Positions 1 to 8,012 of a DNA stretch of 64,000 bases are shown here, one piece after another. The notes below the pieces were generated by a model. That model searched no databases, was not told where the DNA came from, and worked only from the letters and a program-made list of their open reading frames with translations. The stretch comes from Promethearchaeota archaeon (GTDB lineage: Archaea > Asgardarchaeota > Lokiarchaeia > Sigynarchaeales > SOKP01): positions 62,001 to 126,000 of the forward strand of contig JABXKC010000002.1 in the NCBI GenBank assembly GCA_013375495.1, given 5' to 3'. Both the position numbers and the translations under genes were made by a program. Numbering within the stretch: position 1 is the stretch's first letter; every line of letters starts with the position of its first letter.

Positions 1-1
1 G

Positions 2-652
2 GTTTCATATCTTTTTTTAAGTATATTCAATCGAAAAGAAGATGGCTCATGGGAAAAAACATCTGAAGGTGAAGGGAAAACTGTTAAAATTAGTATTGAA
101 GAAATTATCTGTATATTAGAAGTTCTTCTCAAAAAAAGTGCAAATTGGAGAGGATTTCACGTCTTTAAAGAACGTAAGACAGAAATTTATGTAGGATGGG
201 AAAAAGAAACTCGAGAAATAATCCAAATAAAAATTGGTGGTTATATAAAGAAACTTCGTTTTCCGAATGTGAATTTCTTCACTTTAATGCTAAAACACAT
301 ATTAAACGAAAAAATAGAATTTGCTACAAGTGGTAAATCTGATAAAAAAGCAAAAGACAAAGATGCTCATGATGAAGTCGAATATGGTGTATTTTCTGAA
401 CATATACTTGCTAGAGATGGATTACAAGTTGTAGAAACCACCGAATTTGGAGTCGCAAAAGAAACTGTCGAAATTAAAGCTAAAATTAAAGTAGAAAGCC
501 CTAAAGCTCTATTAATAATAATAGACTTGGATACTGAATTTTGGATTCCAAAAAGCACGATCCACAACGATTACGATGTGATTAACAAAAAAAAATTACA
601 AAGACTTATTGTAGATAAATGGATTATAGATAAACAAAGAATTCCCAAATGA
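2..652 (+). CDS. Hypothetical protein, 5' end outside the window
   Basis: The reading frame is open from base 2 to the TGA at 650-652, so this is the 3' part of a gene that starts before the window. The first canonical start inside it (a GTG at 269) lies in the middle of continuous coding-like sequence and is probably not the true start. The visible 216 residues are hydrophilic, with a Lys/Asp-rich linker near the middle. The C-terminal third alternates charged and hydrophobic residues and contains FWIPKS followed by a short helix-like end. That ending recalls small OB-fold-like proteins that carry a WIPKS motif, but I cannot assign a family or function. Confidence 0.6.
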   Translation, partial: VSYLFLSIFNRKEDGSWEKTSEGEGKTVKISIEEIICILEVLLKKSANWRGFHVFKERKTEIYVGWEKETREIIQIKIGGYIKKLRFPNVNFFTLMLKHILNEKIEFATSGKSDKKAKDKDAHDEVEYGVFSEHILARDGLQVVETTEFGVAKETVEIKAKIKVESPKALLIIIDLDTEFWIPKSTIHNDYDVINKKKLQRLIVDKWIIDKQRIPK

Positions 653-695
653 AAGAGAAATGAATTTATCGTTTTTTAGAAATACGAAATATTGA

Positions 696-1535
696 ATGAG
701 TAATATGGAACTTAGTATTGATTTTTTAAAAAATTTAGTATTAAATGTGTACAGTGCTATTCACCCTTTATTAGGATTAAAAGAAGCATCTGATAAGTCT
801 CAGAAAGGTGCGGGGGGAGACATTTCTATGCAAATAGATTTAATTGCCGAGAATAGCATCATACATTACTTAGAAAATGAAAAAGTGGATTTATTACTCA
901 TTAGCGAGGAAATTGGAGAAAAATACATAGGGAATAAAGAGAGAGCCATTAAAAACAAAAACATCCTAATCGTAGATCCCGTTGACGGTTCCAATAACGC
1001 TGTCAGGGGTATACCATATTGCTCAGTTTCAATCGCCTATGCGATAGGTCAGAATATAAAGGACATAAAAAAAGCTGTTGTATTAGATTTAGTTTCGAAA
1101 GATATATATTGGGCTATTAAAGGAGAAGGTGCTTATTTAAACGCTAACAAAATTCAAGTTTCAAACTTGGATCTTTCAAATAAATGCTTTTTTGAATTGA
1201 ACCTTCCCAAGAAGAACGCATTTAAAAATATTGAAAAATTAAAGTCAATAATTCAGCAGTTCCATCGTATAAGAATATTAGGGAGTAGTGCTTTAACATT
1301 ATGTCAAGTTGCTCGGGGGAGCATGGAAGCATTCCTTAATTTAAGAGAAAGTAATCGTCTTGTGGATGTAGCTGCGGGTTACTTGATCCTAAATGAAGCA
1401 AGTGGCAAATTTTTTTCGATAAAAGGAGCTGATTTTGACTTAGAATTGTCAATTAAGACAAAATTTCCTTTCGTTGCCTGTAACACGAATTTAGAATCGT
1501 TTTTGAAGGAAGAATTGGTTAAATTGGGACACTAA
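696..1535 (+). CDS. Inositol monophosphatase / fructose-1,6-bisphosphatase family protein
   Basis: A 279-residue protein, the usual length for archaeal IMPase/FBPase enzymes, which remove a phosphate from inositol phosphate or fructose 1,6-bisphosphate using Mg2+. The metal-binding signatures are visible: SEE at residues 70-72, DPVDGSNN at 94-101, and near the C-terminus VDVAAGYLILNEASG, which supplies the last metal-binding Asp. The third conserved block (GSSALTLCQVARGS) precedes it. Two start codons are possible (ATG 696 or 705). The 3' end overlaps the convergent UroD-like gene by 17 bases. The substrate cannot be told from sequence alone. Confidence 0.88.
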   Translation: MSNMELSIDFLKNLVLNVYSAIHPLLGLKEASDKSQKGAGGDISMQIDLIAENSIIHYLENEKVDLLLISEEIGEKYIGNKERAIKNKNILIVDPVDGSNNAVRGIPYCSVSIAYAIGQNIKDIKKAVVLDLVSKDIYWAIKGEGAYLNANKIQVSNLDLSNKCFFELNLPKKNAFKNIEKLKSIIQQFHRIRILGSSALTLCQVARGSMEAFLNLRESNRLVDVAAGYLILNEASGKFFSIKGADFDLELSIKTKFPFVACNTNLESFLKEELVKLGH

Positions 1536-2691
1536 TAGGGTAATTACCGTATTTTTTCTTGATATTATGCATCGCTTCAAACCTGTCCAGGGTTACCGCT
1601 GGATTTATACTGTGACCAGAACTAAAAATATACCCGCCACCTGGTGCTAATTCTCGAATTAGGCGTTTAGCATAAGCTTCAATTTCAGATATTTCACCGG
1701 TAGCTAGCATTTGAGGCGATAAATTACCGCAAAAGGTAATCTGATCTCCATATTTTTGTTTTAACTTGAAAATATCATATTCAGGATTTGCTGTTGTAGG
1801 TTCGATTGGATTTAAAACATCAACACCACATTTAATGATATCTTCAAAAATTTCCATCAAATCTCCATCTGAATGCAATAAAATATAGCTATCGAGTTTG
1901 TGAGCAGCACTACATATCCGTTTTAACCATGGAAATACATATTTTCGATAATTCTCTGCTCGCATGAAAAGTCCATTCTTAAAACCATAGTCATCCCATA
2001 ATATTATTAACTTCGCTCCATTTTCTGCAAGACTTTTTACGAGTTCAAGTGTAAATTCGCCATAATCATCAAATATTTTCTTAGCTTGTTTTGGTTTAGC
2101 TAAAATTCTTGAAAAAGTTTCTAATCCAAAACCTTCCCAGGGATCCTCCATTATTGCTCCAATTGCAGGAGCTGCAAGAATCTCATTATTCATTTCCTCT
2201 TGAATTTCCTTTCCTGCTAAATATCCAGCTAATCGGGCTTTGAAATTAGGATCCATTCTCTCCCAACTTTCATAATCCTCAAAACTCTTGAAATATCCAC
2301 CGTGATAACCCATAATCATTGTTCCATCTTTATCATATTGTTCAAATTTCATTATTCTTCCATATTCATCGACAAACCCTTTTGCATCTTCAAGAATTAA
2401 ACGTGGGAAATTAGTAGATATACATGTTCCAATATCATAACCAATATTGCGGAATAACTGAAAATACCTCTTAAAGCCTGGTTTCATTGATCTTTTACTT
2501 TTAATAATTTGATTTACAACTGCCATTTTATCAGGTACATTCTTTAATAAGGAAATACCAAAATCTCCTCTTCCTTCCCTTAAACCATAATGTTGTGAAA
2601 TCGTATTATTTGTAAAAGCGCTTTCCCAAGCTGGAACTCTATCAGGTTCCTCATGATTTATAGCTTTTAATACTCTTGTAACTGCATCCAT
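1519..2691 (-). CDS. Uroporphyrinogen decarboxylase-like (URO-D family) protein
   Basis: A 390-residue member of the URO-D superfamily, which holds true uroporphyrinogen decarboxylases and the corrinoid methyltransferases MtaA/CmuA. The start (RVLKAINHEEPDRVPAWE) is the typical opening of the methyltransferase-like branch. Later come LILWDDYGFKNG, LLHSDGD followed by GVDVLNPIEP, and CGNLSPQMLATGE, the usual strand and loop series of the barrel. The His-X-Cys zinc site of MtaA is not evident (HSD is present instead), so methyl-corrinoid:CoM transfer is not supported. No haem genes are nearby. It converges on the upstream IMPase gene, overlapping by 17 bases. Confidence 0.82.
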   Translation of the reverse strand: MDAVTRVLKAINHEEPDRVPAWESAFTNNTISQHYGLREGRGDFGISLLKNVPDKMAVVNQIIKSKRSMKPGFKRYFQLFRNIGYDIGTCISTNFPRLILEDAKGFVDEYGRIMKFEQYDKDGTMIMGYHGGYFKSFEDYESWERMDPNFKARLAGYLAGKEIQEEMNNEILAAPAIGAIMEDPWEGFGLETFSRILAKPKQAKKIFDDYGEFTLELVKSLAENGAKLIILWDDYGFKNGLFMRAENYRKYVFPWLKRICSAAHKLDSYILLHSDGDLMEIFEDIIKCGVDVLNPIEPTTANPEYDIFKLKQKYGDQITFCGNLSPQMLATGEISEIEAYAKRLIRELAPGGGYIFSSGHSINPAVTLDRFEAMHNIKKKYGNYPISVPI

Positions 2692-2790
2692 AATAGATTC
2701 CCTAAATGCTTAAAATTTATTTAAAATATAATTAATGATGACACTATTTTTGGTACATAAATAATTCTTAAAAAATAAAGATCGTGATTC

Positions 2791-3393
2791 ATGAAAGAAC
2801 TAACAAGACTATCAACTGACTTTTTTTCAAGAGATACGGTCGAAGTCGGTAAGGATATCTTAGGTAGATATCTAATAGAAAAAACAGAGAAAGGCGATAT
2901 GATTGGAAAAATTGTAGAAACCGAAGCGTATTTAGGTCCCAACGATAAAGCTTGCCATGCATATAATTACAAAAAAACTGAGAAAACAAAAGTTATGTAT
3001 ATGAAACCGGGTACCTTTTATGTTTATTACATTTATGGGATGTACTTCTGCCTTAATGTAATTACTGAACCAGAAGGGATACCATGTGCTATTTTCATAA
3101 GAAAGTTGTTTCCAATTGAGGGGATAGAATTAATGAAAGAAAACAGAGCTGTAAAAATCGGAAAAAATTATAAGAATTTGGTTGATGGCCCCAGTAAGTT
3201 GTGTATGGCATTGAATATAACTAAAGAAAAATATAATGGTAGAGATTCTTGCGTGGAAACATCAAAACTCTATTTTGCTCAAGGGAAGAACATCGGAGAT
3301 AAAAAAATTACCTTAAATAAGAGAATTGGGATAGGCTATGCGGAAGAAGATAAAGATCGACTTTTACGCTTTACTTTAGAACAAGATATATAA
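2791..3393 (+). CDS. 3-methyladenine DNA glycosylase (AAG/MPG family)
   Basis: A 200-residue base-excision-repair glycosylase that removes alkylated purines from DNA. It covers the full AAG fold: LSTDFFSRDTVEVGKDILGR at the N-terminus, then VETEAYLGPND, which contains the catalytic Glu, then a His in KACHAYNY, the intercalating loop region around TFYVYYIYGMYFCLNV, and LVDGPSKLCMALNI near the C-terminus. Its length matches bacterial and archaeal members. It is transcribed away from the URO-D-like gene, and its stop codon abuts the 3' end of the convergent SRP RNA gene. Confidence 0.92.
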   Translation: MKELTRLSTDFFSRDTVEVGKDILGRYLIEKTEKGDMIGKIVETEAYLGPNDKACHAYNYKKTEKTKVMYMKPGTFYVYYIYGMYFCLNVITEPEGIPCAIFIRKLFPIEGIELMKENRAVKIGKNYKNLVDGPSKLCMALNITKEKYNGRDSCVETSKLYFAQGKNIGDKKITLNKRIGIGYAEEDKDRLLRFTLEQDI

Positions 3394-3697
3394 AAAACCT
3401 AAATCTCGATTCCAATTCAAATACTATGACCTGATAATATGCTCCTCCACGACCTTACCATAAAGCGTGAACACCTAAACTTACGAATGCTCCATCCCTG
3501 GCCTGATCGGTTTTGTTATTACGAGCTTATGTTTTTCCTACGAAAAACACTACTCTGGCACCCACCATCATGGGGATCGCTTCGACGGGACATAAAATTG
3601 GATAATATTCCTCATGAAACCTGAATCTAGGCAATTTGCGCTAGAGACCATTTTACGCTTCATCCAGTATAGGATTGCAGAACGGGCCTAAGGTTCC
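3393..3697 (-). ncRNA. Signal recognition particle RNA (7S / SRP RNA)
   Basis: Read on the minus strand, the block at 3484-3510 carries the SRP helix 8 signature: AACCG before it, the CAGG and AGCA sides of the symmetric loop, and a CCA/UGG stem closed by a GGGA (GNRA) tetraloop. Upstream in the transcript, 3531-3548 forms a perfect seven-pair hairpin with a GUAG (GNAR) tetraloop, as expected of helix 6, the SRP19 site. Parts of helix 5 can be paired, for example GAAGCG with CGCUUU and GAUUCAGGUU with AAUUGGAAUC. The 5' GGAACCU can pair with a 3' AGGUUUU for helix 1. The region is more GC-rich than its flanks and about 305 nt long, normal for archaeal 7S RNA. Both ends are estimates. Confidence 0.85.
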
Positions 3698-3717
3698 AAG
3701 AAAAAAAATGATGGGAG

Positions 3718-3724
3718 TTATAAA
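3718..3724 (-). promoter_or_regulatory. TATA box of the SRP RNA gene
   Basis: On the minus strand a TTTATAA element lies about 25 nt upstream of the predicted 5' GGAACC of the SRP RNA. That is the normal archaeal distance between TBP site and start. It was located by eye from sequence and spacing. Confidence 0.5.
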
Positions 3725-3767
3725 AACTTATTGAAGTATTGGAATAAGAAGAACTAAGCTTACGGGA

Positions 3768-3926
3768 TTAATCTAATGTCAATTCTTTATTGATTTTTCG
3801 GCGGAGAATTGCTAAAAATTCCTCTGTATCTGGAAAGACATAAGTTATGCTGTCTCCATCGTCCTCAATCATAACTTCTTTGAAAAACTTACCTTCTACT
3901 TTCACTTTCATATCATTCAATATCAT
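3768..3926 (-). CDS. Small hypothetical protein, 52 aa
   Basis: An ORF of 52 codons between ATG at 3926-3924 and TAA at 3770-3768. It begins MILNDMKVKVEGKFF and then reads VMIEDDGDSITYVFPD followed by a basic amphipathic helix (EEFLAILRRKIN), so it looks like a folded beta-beta-alpha mini-protein rather than random sequence. A second in-frame Met at 3911 is an alternative start. It sits upstream of the SRP RNA on the same strand, about 70 bases before that gene. No Shine-Dalgarno sequence is seen, and I do not recognise a family. Confidence 0.5.
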   Translation of the reverse strand: MILNDMKVKVEGKFFKEVMIEDDGDSITYVFPDTEEFLAILRRKINKELTLD

Positions 3927-4071
3927 ACCAAAAAAATATTAAATGGGGTTCAAAAAACTACATAACATGGATATAATATTATGTTAAACTTTATGTAAAA
4001 CCAAAAATAAGTTAGTGTATAATTTATTTTGAAAAAAAAGTTGAAATGTGAGTAAAACATAAGTGATTTCT

Positions 4072-5175
4072 ATGTCTGAAGATATTATTTATATCGGAGC
4101 AGAAACGCTCGAAAGCTTCATGCGAGATGTTTTTATAGGCCTTGGGGTACCAAAAGACGATGCCCAAATTATAGCTGAAGTGTTAATTACTTCGGATATT
4201 AGAGGAATCGATACCCATGGAATACAACGCTGTAAAATGTATTTTGATCGCATAAAGGCTGGTATGTATGAAGTAAATACAAAAATCGATATCATTAAGG
4301 ATGGTCCAACGACTGCTCTTTGGGACGGAAATTGTGGAATGGGGCATGTTATTGCTTATAAAGCCATGAAAACAGCAATTGAAAAGGCAAAAAAATATGG
4401 ACTAGGATCTGTAGCAGTGAGAAATTCAACACATTTTGGCATTGCGGGTTTTTATTCACTAATGGCAATTAAGGAAGGGATGATTGGTTTAGCAGTAACT
4501 AACGCACGACCTTCTATGCCACCTACCTTTGGAGTTGAGCCGATGCTTGGTACAAATCCCTTAACTGCAGGCGCACCTACAGACGAAGATTTCCCATTTT
4601 TAATTGATTGTGCGACTACTATTGTTCAAAGAGGTAAAGTAGAGTTATATAATAGAATTAATAAACCCTTACCTGATGGTGTTGTAATAACAGATGAAGG
4701 AAAGACGGAAACTGACCCTGGTAAAATTTTGGAAGATATGGGTAAAGGCAAAGCTGCATTACTGCCATTAGGAGGTAAGGGTGAAGAAACTTCAGGTTAT
4801 AAAGGTTATGGATACGCAACATTAGTTGAATTATTATCAGCAGCTCTGCAAGATGGAATATACCTTAAAGATACAATAGGAATTGTAGAAGATGGTCAGA
4901 AAAGGTTAAAAGTAGGTCATTTTTTCTTAGCCATTAATATTGAGAGTTTTCTCCCTCTTGAAGTTTTTAAAAAGACAGCGGGAAACATCATGAGAGGCCT
5001 TCGATCTTCCAAGAAAGAACCCGGTGCAGACCGAATTTATACAGCAGGCGAAAAGGAATATGATGCTATAGTAAGTAGAGGAAAAACGGGAATTCCTCTT
5101 AATAAAAGTTTACAAGAAGACATAAAAATTATGCGAGACTCACTCAATTTGGTTGAATACAAATCTCTTATTTAA
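4072..5175 (+). CDS. Malate/L-lactate dehydrogenase family (Ldh2/YlbC type) oxidoreductase, copy 1
   Basis: An NAD(P)-dependent 2-hydroxyacid dehydrogenase of the malate/L-lactate/L-sulfolactate family, which is not related to classical Rossmann LDH/MDH. Family blocks are all present: TSDIRGIDTHGIQR near the N-terminus, VRNSTHFGIAGFYSLMA with the conserved His, then TFGVEPMLGTNPLT, DCATTIVQRGKVE and GYKGYGYATLVELLSAAL. I chose ATG 4072 because it gives a compact N-terminus matching copy 2; a GTG at 4063 would add three residues. The full length is about 367 residues. Substrate (malate, lactate or sulfolactate) is not resolved by sequence. A close paralogue follows in the same orientation. Confidence 0.88.
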   Translation: MSEDIIYIGAETLESFMRDVFIGLGVPKDDAQIIAEVLITSDIRGIDTHGIQRCKMYFDRIKAGMYEVNTKIDIIKDGPTTALWDGNCGMGHVIAYKAMKTAIEKAKKYGLGSVAVRNSTHFGIAGFYSLMAIKEGMIGLAVTNARPSMPPTFGVEPMLGTNPLTAGAPTDEDFPFLIDCATTIVQRGKVELYNRINKPLPDGVVITDEGKTETDPGKILEDMGKGKAALLPLGGKGEETSGYKGYGYATLVELLSAALQDGIYLKDTIGIVEDGQKRLKVGHFFLAINIESFLPLEVFKKTAGNIMRGLRSSKKEPGADRIYTAGEKEYDAIVSRGKTGIPLNKSLQEDIKIMRDSLNLVEYKSLI

Positions 5176-5319
5176 TGAAGTAATCTATTTTTTTTACTTT
5201 TATTAAGAAAAGAGCTAAGAATTAATAAGTTTAGAGCTGTTTATACGAACTTTCAACTTATCTTAGATATGATTTATATTAAATAGTCTTCTAGATAAAT
5301 AAAATCTATTGCAATCAAA

Positions 5320-6462
5320 GTGATCTTCGTGACAAGTACAAAAGTTGATGTTGTATCTGGTTCCAAAGATGTGCTCCATATAGATTTTAGAACTCTTAAG
5401 AATTTCATTAGAGATGTGTTTATTGGTCTTAATGTGAAGAGAGTTGACGCCGATATCATTGCAGATGTTTTAATTACATCAGATTTACGAGGTATAGATT
5501 CACACGGCATTCAAAGATGTAAGATGTATTACGATAGGATTAAAGAAGGAATATATAATACTGATACTAAAATAAAGATCGTTAAAAAAGGCCCCACTAC
5601 AGCTGTTATTGACGGTGGTTGTGGATTAGGACCAGTAATTGGCTATAAGGCTATGAAGTTAGCTATTCAGAAGGCAAAAAAGTATGGTCTTGGGGCTGTA
5701 GCAGTGAGAAATTCAACGCACTTTGGAATTGCTGGCTATTACTCGCTTATGGCTATAAACGAAGGTATGATAGGGATTACCACCACGAACGCTAGACCTG
5801 CTGTTCCTCCAACATTTGGTGTAGAACCAATGTTGGGAACAAATCCATTAACTTTAGGAACACCCACAGATGAAAATTTCCCATTTTTACTCGATTGTGC
5901 TACATCGATTATTCAAAGAGGCAAAGTAGAAGTGTATGATAGGATACACCAACCGCTTCCCGATGGTCTAATAATTACTAAAAATGGAAGATCACAGAAC
6001 GATCCTCACGAAACTCTTAAAAACTTAGAAGAAAATACTGCTGCCCTTTTACCTTTAGGTGGAAAAGGCGAGGGCACATCTGGTTATAAAGGATTTGGTT
6101 ATGCCACTTTTGTAGAAATTTTATCGAGTGCTTTACAAGACGGTATTTTCCTTAAAGACACAGCAGGAATTATTGAAGATCATCAAAAACGCCTAAAAGT
6201 TGGGCACTTCTTTTTAGCAATAAATATTAATCATTTTACGCCTTTAAGTCGGTTTAAACGGACTACAGGTACTATCATGAGGAACCTTAGAAACTCTAAG
6301 AAAGCTCCGGGAAATTTGCGAATATATACCGCTGGAGAAAAAGAACATTTCTCTGAAAAAGTTCGGAAAAACCTAGGCATTCCAATTAATAAAAGTTTGC
6401 AAGAAGATATTAAAACCATGCAGAAAGAATTAAAATTATTTAACTATAGCTTTCCGTTTTGA
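5320..6462 (+). CDS. Malate/L-lactate dehydrogenase family (Ldh2/YlbC type) oxidoreductase, copy 2
   Basis: A 380-residue paralogue of the preceding gene, clearly similar along its whole length by eye: TSDLRGIDSHGIQRC, VRNSTHFGIAGYYSLMA, TFGVEPMLGTNPLTLG, DCATSIIQRGKVEV and GYKGFGYATFVEIL. It starts at a GTG (5320 or 5329); homology with copy 1 begins only around residue 14, so the extra N-terminal residues are uncertain. A 144-base gap with its own AT-rich leader separates the copies, so they may be expressed separately. The two products could differ in substrate or cofactor, or form mixed oligomers; that part is inference. Confidence 0.87.
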   Translation: MIFVTSTKVDVVSGSKDVLHIDFRTLKNFIRDVFIGLNVKRVDADIIADVLITSDLRGIDSHGIQRCKMYYDRIKEGIYNTDTKIKIVKKGPTTAVIDGGCGLGPVIGYKAMKLAIQKAKKYGLGAVAVRNSTHFGIAGYYSLMAINEGMIGITTTNARPAVPPTFGVEPMLGTNPLTLGTPTDENFPFLLDCATSIIQRGKVEVYDRIHQPLPDGLIITKNGRSQNDPHETLKNLEENTAALLPLGGKGEGTSGYKGFGYATFVEILSSALQDGIFLKDTAGIIEDHQKRLKVGHFFLAININHFTPLSRFKRTTGTIMRNLRNSKKAPGNLRIYTAGEKEHFSEKVRKNLGIPINKSLQEDIKTMQKELKLFNYSFPF

Positions 6463-6465
6463 TTT

Positions 6466-7908
6466 TTAGAATATAATCCCATCAGTTCGTCCTTCTACGG
6501 GTTCGGAATGAAGAATTACTTCTGTTAAGTTTTCAATATTCAGAGTATTTTTTATTTGTTGCTCTACTTCTGTTATCAAAGTATGAACTCGCGTTATATT
6601 AAGAGCCCCATTAAAAAAAACATGGAGTTCGAGAAGACAAAAATCAAGGGCAGCCCAAAATTCCAAACCATGATAGCCTTTAACCTCTGGAATCGATTTC
6701 AAAAGGCTATGAAGGGAAGCTTGAATCTCTTTCTTCTTTTCAGGTTCTATAGGTGTGCAAACTAGATGATCTATTAAAGAATTTTTCAGCATGGTTTGGG
6801 ATTCTATGTGAGTAATAATTCGCGAGATAAATGTGACTTGCTCTTGTAATTGTCTTTCAAACAGACTGCTTAATTCGTGAGCCTCCTCTAAAGATAAACT
6901 ATCATCAACAATAATAGCTAATGATAAGAAGTAATCGTTTTCAATTCTAAATATATTCAAATCTTTAAAATCTGATATCTCTTTAAATTCACTTTTCATA
7001 GTATAAAGCAAGTTGAATATCTTTTCTCCGAGCGAAGATTCCCCGCTTAAAGGATTCATTTCAACTAATGTTTCTACATTGTAAGACGGAAAAAATTTCT
7101 TGCTTAAAGATCTTATACTTTTTGTAATTTCATTAGCATGTACTACAGATATATGATCCTCTACAGACAATCGAATCTCTAAGAATAATGTGGTGCCACT
7201 GAATCTAACCTTTAATTCCTCAACACCATTTACATGTTCAAGATTGAATACGCTAAGCTTTATTTCCTCAATAATAAGCGAGTTTATTGGGTTAACATCG
7301 AGTAAATCTTTAATTCCTTCCTTTGAAAGATTGATTGAACTTATAATTATCAATATGGAAAGAACGATACTAAAATAGGGATCTAAAAATTGAACGCTAA
7401 AAAATATAGTGATAACAAAATTAATTATTACTATGAGTGCTCTAAGAGAATCTTGGAACAAATTTAATCCTTGAATTTTAAGAGATAAACTATTCTGCTT
7501 CTTTCCTTGCCATATTAATATTCTAGAAAACACCAAATTAATAATAAACGATATTAATAGTATAAGGAATCCCAAGCCAGGATTTATTATTCCAAATGAA
7601 CCCGTGAAAATGGTTTGAATCGCTACAAAAATTAGAACGCTATAAATGTTGACTAATATAACACCTTGGACCAATCCCCCTAACGAATCTATTTTGGAAT
7701 GTCCGTACATATGCTCGAAATCTGGGGGTTTCTGGCTCACATAGAGAGAATATAACGTTAGAGAAACAAAAAAGATGTCAGTTAGCGTATCTATGGTTTC
7801 AGATAAAAAGCTTAAACTGCCAGTTATTAATACCCCTACTGTTTTTAAGCTGGATTGAATAAGGATTATAAAAAAAGCTATAAGTCCATATTTGATTTTA
7901 ATATCCAT
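6466..7908 (-). CDS. Cation diffusion facilitator transporter with three tandem C-terminal domains
   Basis: A 480-residue CDF-family protein, expected to export divalent metal ions in exchange for protons. The membrane part (residues 1-200) has about six hydrophobic helices, the metal-site helix SETIDTLTDIF at 36-46, the HMYGHSKID motif at 66-74 and a second site helix around FQDSLRALIV at 151-160. Normal members end after one 90-residue cytoplasmic domain. Here three copies can be read: residues about 220-287 (EELKVRFSG to VEMNP), 305-370 (SLEEAHELSSLFE to THIES) and 395-471 (RVHTLITEVEQQIK to LHSEP). It converges on the second Ldh2-type gene with 3 bases between. Which metal it moves is unknown. 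Confidence 0.85.
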   Translation of the reverse strand: MDIKIKYGLIAFFIILIQSSLKTVGVLITGSLSFLSETIDTLTDIFFVSLTLYSLYVSQKPPDFEHMYGHSKIDSLGGLVQGVILVNIYSVLIFVAIQTIFTGSFGIINPGLGFLILLISFIINLVFSRILIWQGKKQNSLSLKIQGLNLFQDSLRALIVIINFVITIFFSVQFLDPYFSIVLSILIIISSINLSKEGIKDLLDVNPINSLIIEEIKLSVFNLEHVNGVEELKVRFSGTTLFLEIRLSVEDHISVVHANEITKSIRSLSKKFFPSYNVETLVEMNPLSGESSLGEKIFNLLYTMKSEFKEISDFKDLNIFRIENDYFLSLAIIVDDSLSLEEAHELSSLFERQLQEQVTFISRIITHIESQTMLKNSLIDHLVCTPIEPEKKKEIQASLHSLLKSIPEVKGYHGLEFWAALDFCLLELHVFFNGALNITRVHTLITEVEQQIKNTLNIENLTEVILHSEPVEGRTDGIIF

Positions 7909-8012
7909 AATCTTTGTAAAATTTCTTCACTAATTAATAAACAACTTAAAGCAATGATGAGAATTAAATATTTTGCAATAAAATAAATAAAAAAAGTGTT
8001 AAATATTTAGAT

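Noticed and set aside
3439..3624. A 61-codon ORF on the plus strand
   Set aside because: It lies antisense to the SRP RNA helices 6 and 8, has an unusual GC content, no Shine-Dalgarno and no recognisable protein pattern, so the RNA gene is the better explanation.
3965..3990. Imperfect palindrome around ACATAAC in the promoter of the first Ldh2-type gene
   Set aside because: Only five to six base pairs match and the middle does not pair, so it is too weak to call an operator.
4063..4071. Upstream GTG start of the first Ldh2-type gene
   Set aside because: It only adds three residues, and the ATG at 4072 fits the compact family start; not fully excluded.
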